From an uncultured Lachnospiraceae bacterium (GTDB lineage: Bacteria > Bacillota_A > Clostridia > Lachnospirales > Lachnospiraceae), in contig CACXGS010000350.1 in the NCBI GenBank assembly GCA_902767195.1, positions 1 through 9,299 on the forward strand: 9,299 bases of DNA, read 5' to 3'. The notes below the pieces were generated by a model. That model worked only from the letters and a program-made list of their open reading frames with translations, was not told the DNA's origin and ran no database searches. Below are positions 6,609 through 9,299 of this stretch, piece after piece. The position numbers and the translations under genes were made by a program. The first letter of the stretch is position 1. Each line of letters begins with the position of its first letter.

Positions 6609-7244
6609 TCATTTTTCTATCACCATGTCTGTCAGGGAATTATCTATGATTCCTTTCAGGGCGGCAGTGGACATGGACAGGTCCAGCCATGAGGGAATCG
6701 TTTCCGTGGCCAGGATGACCGGCATCCGGTCATGGATTCTTCTCAGTTCTTCCGACGGCTCACGGGTAAGGATCGTAAAGACGGGATAGAGCAGTCCCTG
6801 AGGGGATGTTTCCATCCGATACAGTCCGGCCAGCCAGGTGCTGGTCATCCCTCTGGGCTGGATGATATATCTGGTGCCGGCTTTCACACGGTTTCCGATC
6901 CGGATGTGATCCCACTCATAATAGTGGGCTGCCGGGATAATACACCGCCTGCGCCGGAAAGATTCCCGGAATGCCGGTTTGGAATCCGCCGTCTCCGATC
7001 TGGCATTCACCACCGGCCGGTTCAGCCCGGAGAAGGTGAATCCCCAGACCATGGGAAAAGATTTTCTCCTGCCATTTTTATCCGGGGCCATGACGGGAAC
7101 CATGTCCGCAGGACGGACCTCTCCCTCTGTTTTCATTTTTTTAGCCAGACCGTCTCTCATGCGGACAGCCAGAGGAGAGTGCCTGGCCTCTTCAATAATC
7201 GGCCGTAATTCCGGCGACAATTCCATTAAATATCTGGTACACAT
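6609..7244 (-). CDS. SRAP-domain protein (YedK/HMCES type), abasic-site DNA-protein crosslinker
   Basis: A 211-aa protein covering one complete SRAP domain, the family of E. coli YedK and human HMCES. These proteins trap abasic sites in single-stranded DNA as a thiazolidine crosslink through an N-terminal cysteine exposed after Met removal. The start must therefore be the ATG at 7244, giving Met1-Cys2-Thr-Arg-Tyr. The longer frame starting at 7271 would bury Cys2, and GGGAG (7253-7257) is spaced 8 nt from 7244. Other active-site residues are present: Asn80 in VVNARSET, Glu110 in HYYEW, and His171 in HDRMPVIL, matching YedK Asn75, Glu105 and His160 by motif. SFPMVWGF (62-69) is also typical. 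It is the second gene of a minus-strand pair, starting 17 bp after the sce7726-like stop. The gene ends 12 bp from the methyltransferase stop, with no clear terminator between. Confidence 0.94.
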   Translation of the reverse strand: MCTRYLMELSPELRPIIEEARHSPLAVRMRDGLAKKMKTEGEVRPADMVPVMAPDKNGRRKSFPMVWGFTFSGLNRPVVNARSETADSKPAFRESFRRRRCIIPAAHYYEWDHIRIGNRVKAGTRYIIQPRGMTSTWLAGLYRMETSPQGLLYPVFTILTREPSEELRRIHDRMPVILATETIPSWLDLSMSTAALKGIIDNSLTDMVIEK

Positions 7245-7252
7245 AAACATTT

Positions 7253-7257
7253 CTCCC
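7253..7257 (-). promoter_or_regulatory. Ribosome binding site fixing the SRAP start at Met-Cys
   Basis: GGGAG on the minus strand is 8 nt from the ATG at 7244 but only 2 nt from the alternative ATG at 7250. It therefore selects the product whose second residue is the catalytic Cys. It lies wholly in the 17-bp gap after the upstream gene. Confidence 0.75.
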
Positions 7258-7261
7258 GGAT

Positions 7262-7858
7262 CTATTCCCAAAAGGAGGAAAGATCCGCCTTTTCTTTTGT
7301 TTTTATGGAGTAATCCCGCTCAAACAGCTCATCACTGACCTGCCGGTGGAGGACATCTTCCGGAACCCTTTCTGCCAGTTTCTCCGCGATAAAGGCCTTG
7401 CTCTTATTGGTGTACTTTGGCAGGCCGTTCATGGCCTGAATCCTGGCCATCTCCGACTTCCACAGGAAGCTGAGCTTGGAAGCCAGCTTTCTTTTGGGAT
7501 TCATCTCTGCCTCCCGCAGCCGGTAGAAATCAATGGCTCCGTGGATCAGCTCCACAGTGATGATCCCCCAGTAGTCCGGTACATGCTTTGCCACATGTCC
7601 CCCATGAGTAGATCCGGCCACAATATAATTCATGTCATAATAGCGGTCATAATTCCTGACCTGCCTCTTCAGCCGGGTATAGCTGTCTGCATCGCTCTTG
7701 ATCTCGATTCCGCAGATCCGGTCCGGGAGGATCATGACGACATCCGCCCTGGCCTTTCCGGTCACCTTTTCCTCGAAAAAACGCACCTTTCCATGGTATT
7801 CTTCCAGATATTCAAAGAGTGGTTCCCGGATGTCTGCATCCTTTAAAATGTTATCCAT
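7262..7858 (-). CDS. sce7726-like protein with a PD-(D/E)XK nuclease-type core
   Basis: A 198-aa protein whose N-terminal half has the layout of the restriction-endonuclease fold: Glu29-Glu30 in RFFEEKV, then RADVV (37-41, Asp39), then GIEIKSD (50-56, Glu52-x-Lys54), then RLKRQVRNYDRYYD (62-75) with the Gln66-x3-Tyr70 helix common in this superfamily. The combination of IEIKSDADSYTRLKRQ and the following YIVAG strand resembles the sce7726 family, whose biochemical role is unestablished. The basic C-terminal part (120-198) looks helical and could bind DNA. There is no signal peptide or membrane span. Its start at 7858 has only a weak upstream site (TGGAAA), so translation may be low. It sits directly upstream of the SRAP gene in one probable operon, pointing to DNA repair or nucleic-acid processing. 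Catalytic activity is inferred from motifs only. Confidence 0.75.
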   Translation of the reverse strand: MDNILKDADIREPLFEYLEEYHGKVRFFEEKVTGKARADVVMILPDRICGIEIKSDADSYTRLKRQVRNYDRYYDMNYIVAGSTHGGHVAKHVPDYWGIITVELIHGAIDFYRLREAEMNPKRKLASKLSFLWKSEMARIQAMNGLPKYTNKSKAFIAEKLAERVPEDVLHRQVSDELFERDYSIKTKEKADLSSFWE

Positions 7859-7879
7859 AATGTTTCCAGTTGAATCAAA

Positions 7880-7908
7880 ATAATCATTGTTGACAGGTAG
7901 TATGACCA
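7880..7908 (-). promoter_or_regulatory. Weak candidate promoter of the sce7726-SRAP pair
   Basis: On the minus strand, TGGTCA (7903-7908, 4/6) and GATTAT (7880-7885, 4/6) are 17 bp apart. Transcription would start near 7873 with a very short leader. Both hexamers are poor. I saw no clear LexA/SOS box here, although the downstream gene belongs to a family historically called SOS-associated. Confidence 0.3.
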
Positions 7909-8024
7909 GAATAACACAGAAACAGGCTTATGTAAACACATGTTCCCTGCTTTGCAGACGTGGAGGAAGATGGAATGGATCCGATATCGATGATTTACTT
8001 GAGAAGAAAAAAAGGGTAAAATGA
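7902..8024 (+). CDS. Possible 40-aa small ORF or gene remnant
   Basis: An open frame runs from ATG 7902 to TGA 8022-8024. The product begins MTRITQKQAYVN, has two Cys (residues 14 and 18) in the middle, and ends with an acidic-then-basic tail, SDIDDLLEKKKRVK. I do not recognise it. It fills much of the 229-bp gap between the divergent sce7726 and lipoprotein genes. Evidence is thin: the upstream Shine-Dalgarno (CAGG, 7894-7897) is poor, and no homolog is known to me. It could be a leader peptide, the C-terminal remnant of a decayed gene, or chance. A 14-aa frame inside the same stretch (ATG 7975, with GGAGGA at 7962-7967) is another possible leader. Confidence 0.2.
   Translation: MTRITQKQAYVNTCSLLCRRGGRWNGSDIDDLLEKKKRVK
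7994..8022 (+). promoter_or_regulatory. Putative promoter of the lipoprotein-TMEM175 pair
   Basis: TTTACT (7994-7999, 4/6) and TAAAAT (8017-8022, 5/6) are 17 bp apart. Transcription would start near 8029, leaving a leader of about 59 nt. If this promoter is real, the small ORF ending at 8024 would not be on the same transcript. Confidence 0.4.
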
Positions 8025-8087
8025 TGGCAGAGACAGAATGGAACAGAGAAGAATTCTTTACATACCCTAAAGGAGGCAGAACAGATT

Positions 8088-8765
8088 ATGAGAAACCGGA
8101 GAAGCATGTGTTTGATTACAGCATTTATTATTTTTTCTGTAATCCTGACTGCTTGTGGCAGGAAACCCGCAACACCGACGGAAGTAACACAGCAGTTCCT
8201 GGAAGCGGTCAAAGCGAAAGATTCCGAGACCATTAAAAAAGTATATGCAAAAGAAGAATTTGACTTGACCGGCGACAGCATGATACAAGGGGATGATACC
8301 GACAAAGATTCGGAAGAAGGGACCAGCGAAGAGGCAGCCGAGGACTCTTTAAGCAAAGAGAATAAGCAGCTGATGGAGGAAAAACTGCTGGATTTTGATT
8401 ATGTGGTAGAAAATGAGAAGATCGAGGGCGATAAAGCTACGGTAGATGTCACGATTACAACCTACAAGTTTGCAGATGCCTATACCGGTTTTTTCACAGA
8501 ATACATGAAAGAGGCTTTTAGCATGGCATTTTCCGGGGCATCCGAAAAAGAAATCGATGAGAAAATGAACGCCGTATTTAAGGATGAGATAGAGAAACTT
8601 ACCAAAAAAGAATCCAGGAAAAAGGGAACGTTATCATTGAGTAAAAAAGAGGATCAGTGGGTCATTGATGAGATCCCGGAAGATTCTGATTTTATGGATG
8701 CTATCACAGGTGGCATGGTAAGCTTTGTCAAAGACTTTAATGACGCCTTTAAGGGCGATGACTAG
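8088..8765 (+). CDS. Surface lipoprotein with an NTF2-like (DUF4878/DUF5105-type) domain
   Basis: A 225-aa predicted lipoprotein. A basic start (MRNRR), a hydrophobic stretch and the lipobox LTAC (20-23) predict cleavage before Cys23 and diacylglycerol anchoring on the outer face of the membrane. The mature N terminus, TPTEVTQQFLEAVKAKDSET (29-48), is the typical first helix of NTF2-like lipoproteins. A strongly acidic, low-complexity insert follows (about 63-90), then alternating strand and helix segments ending in DQWVIDEIPE (189-198). No catalytic residues are apparent, and the family has no settled function. AAAGGAGG (8069-8076) lies 11 nt before the ATG, slightly long but acceptable; no better start exists before the signal peptide. 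The TMEM175-like gene begins 23 bp downstream with its own good ribosome binding site, so the two are probably cotranscribed. The fold assignment is moderate and the lipoprotein call is strong. Confidence 0.82.
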   Translation: MRNRRSMCLITAFIIFSVILTACGRKPATPTEVTQQFLEAVKAKDSETIKKVYAKEEFDLTGDSMIQGDDTDKDSEEGTSEEAAEDSLSKENKQLMEEKLLDFDYVVENEKIEGDKATVDVTITTYKFADAYTGFFTEYMKEAFSMAFSGASEKEIDEKMNAVFKDEIEKLTKKESRKKGTLSLSKKEDQWVIDEIPEDSDFMDAITGGMVSFVKDFNDAFKGDD

Positions 8766-8788
8766 ACGTAAAAAAGGAGAGCAGTAAA

Positions 8789-9299
8789 ATGGAACGCAGC
8801 AGAATGGAAGCTTTCAGTGATGGAGTGCTGGCTATCATTATTACAATCATGGTTTTGAATCTGAAGATGCCCGCAGGCAGCGGATTTCCCGATCTTCTGC
8901 CTGTCCTTCCCCAATTAGGAAGTTATGCCATGAGTTTTGCCTATATCGGGGCATACTGGAGCAATCATCACCACACAGTTCATGCAGTCACCAATGTGAA
9001 CGGGAATTCCTGTGGGCGAATCTGCTCTTTTTATTCTGTATCTCCCTGCTGCCCTTTGTCACCGACTGGTTCGGGATGAATCTTTTTGCTCCGGTGCCAA
9101 CTCTGGTCTACGGGCTGGTCCTCTTTATCACCGCAATGTCATTTTTTCTTCTTCGGATTGCGATCATCTCCCAGGATCACTGCAGCCATGCATTGAGAAA
9201 AGCCATGAATGAAGACTGGAGAGGAGCAGTCACGGGCATTGTTTATATCGTGGCCCTGGCATTGGCCATGGTGCTGCCAAAGCTGTCGGTTGCTTTATA
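8789..9299 (+). pseudogene. TMEM175-family (DUF1211) channel gene, frameshifted and truncated by the window end
   Basis: The first frame starts at ATG 8789 (GGAG at 8776-8779) and opens with the family signature R-x3-FSDGV (Arg5, 9-13), followed by the pore-helix-like span LAIIITIMVLNLKMP and later YWSNHHHTVHAV. These mark prokaryotic TMEM175-like potassium channels (DUF1211), about 200 aa. After residue 73 the frame degenerates and stops at 9077-9079. In the frame starting at CTG 9010 the family sequence resumes at once: LWANLLFLFCISLLPFVTDW, more membrane spans, then an open frame to the window end. Restoring one T in GGGAATTCCTG near 9007 gives a continuous product of at least 170 aa with Phe74-Leu-Trp. 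So it is one gene with a one-base deletion, real or a sequencing artefact. No slippery heptamer is seen, so programmed frameshifting is unlikely. The 3' end lies outside the window. Confidence 0.85.

Noticed and set aside
7245..7271. Longer N terminus for the SRAP protein from 7271 or 7250
   Set aside because: SRAP chemistry needs Cys at position 2, which only the ATG at 7244 gives; the longer form also overlaps the upstream gene's end.
7890..7895. Perfect -35 hexamer TTGACA on the plus strand
   Set aside because: No acceptable -10 lies 16-18 bp downstream, so it is probably chance.
8021..8236. 71-aa plus-strand frame overlapping the lipoprotein start
   Set aside because: It overlaps the signal peptide coding region by about 150 bp in another frame, and the AAAGGAGG lies inside it serving the lipoprotein.
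9012..9212. 66-aa plus-strand frame starting MGESALFILYLP
   Set aside because: It is the wrong frame of the TMEM175 gene; the adjacent frame gives clear membrane-protein family sequence.

Overview
The window looks like a chromosomal segment from a low-to-moderate GC Gram-positive anaerobe of the Clostridia, most likely Lachnospiraceae. This is inferred from strong AGGAGG-type ribosome binding sites, extended -10 promoters, a Firmicutes-type single-chain EIIABC fructose permease, a membrane-anchored L,D-transpeptidase with PG_binding_4-like repeats, and a small Cys-lipoprotein. Nothing in the sequence fixes the genus.

Layout. Positions 1-60 are the 3' part of a tRNA-Arg(CCG), followed by a strong intrinsic terminator. 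A promoter near 176-205 then drives a two-gene fructose operon: 1-phosphofructokinase (fruK, 254-1177) and the fructose PTS EIIABC transporter (fruA, 1205-3169). FruA imports fructose as fructose-1-phosphate and FruK converts that to fructose-1,6-bisphosphate for glycolysis. A cyclase-family metal hydrolase (3239-3991) follows. It is preceded by a 14-bp perfect palindrome overlapping a possible extended -10, and followed by a 14-bp-stem terminator. The minus-strand L,D-transpeptidase gene (4093-5820) carries an unusual 11-residue repeat next to its membrane anchor. It is transcribed divergently from a SAM-dependent methyltransferase gene (6006-6596), with a recognisable promoter for each between them.

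The methyltransferase gene converges on a minus-strand pair: an upstream sce7726-like PD-(D/E)XK protein (7262-7858) and a downstream SRAP/YedK-type abasic-site DNA-protein crosslink protein (6609-7244), spaced like an operon. The last segment reads on the plus strand: a possible tiny ORF (7902-8024), an NTF2-like lipoprotein (8088-8765), and a TMEM175-family channel gene (from 8789). The channel gene is broken by an apparent one-base deletion near 9007 and runs off the window.

Most of the window is ordinary housekeeping and accessory metabolism. I see no CRISPR array, insertion sequence, phage or obvious defence island. The points most worth a second look are the sce7726-SRAP pair, the 11-residue amphipathic repeat in the L,D-transpeptidase, the TMEM175 frameshift, and the palindrome before the cyclase gene.
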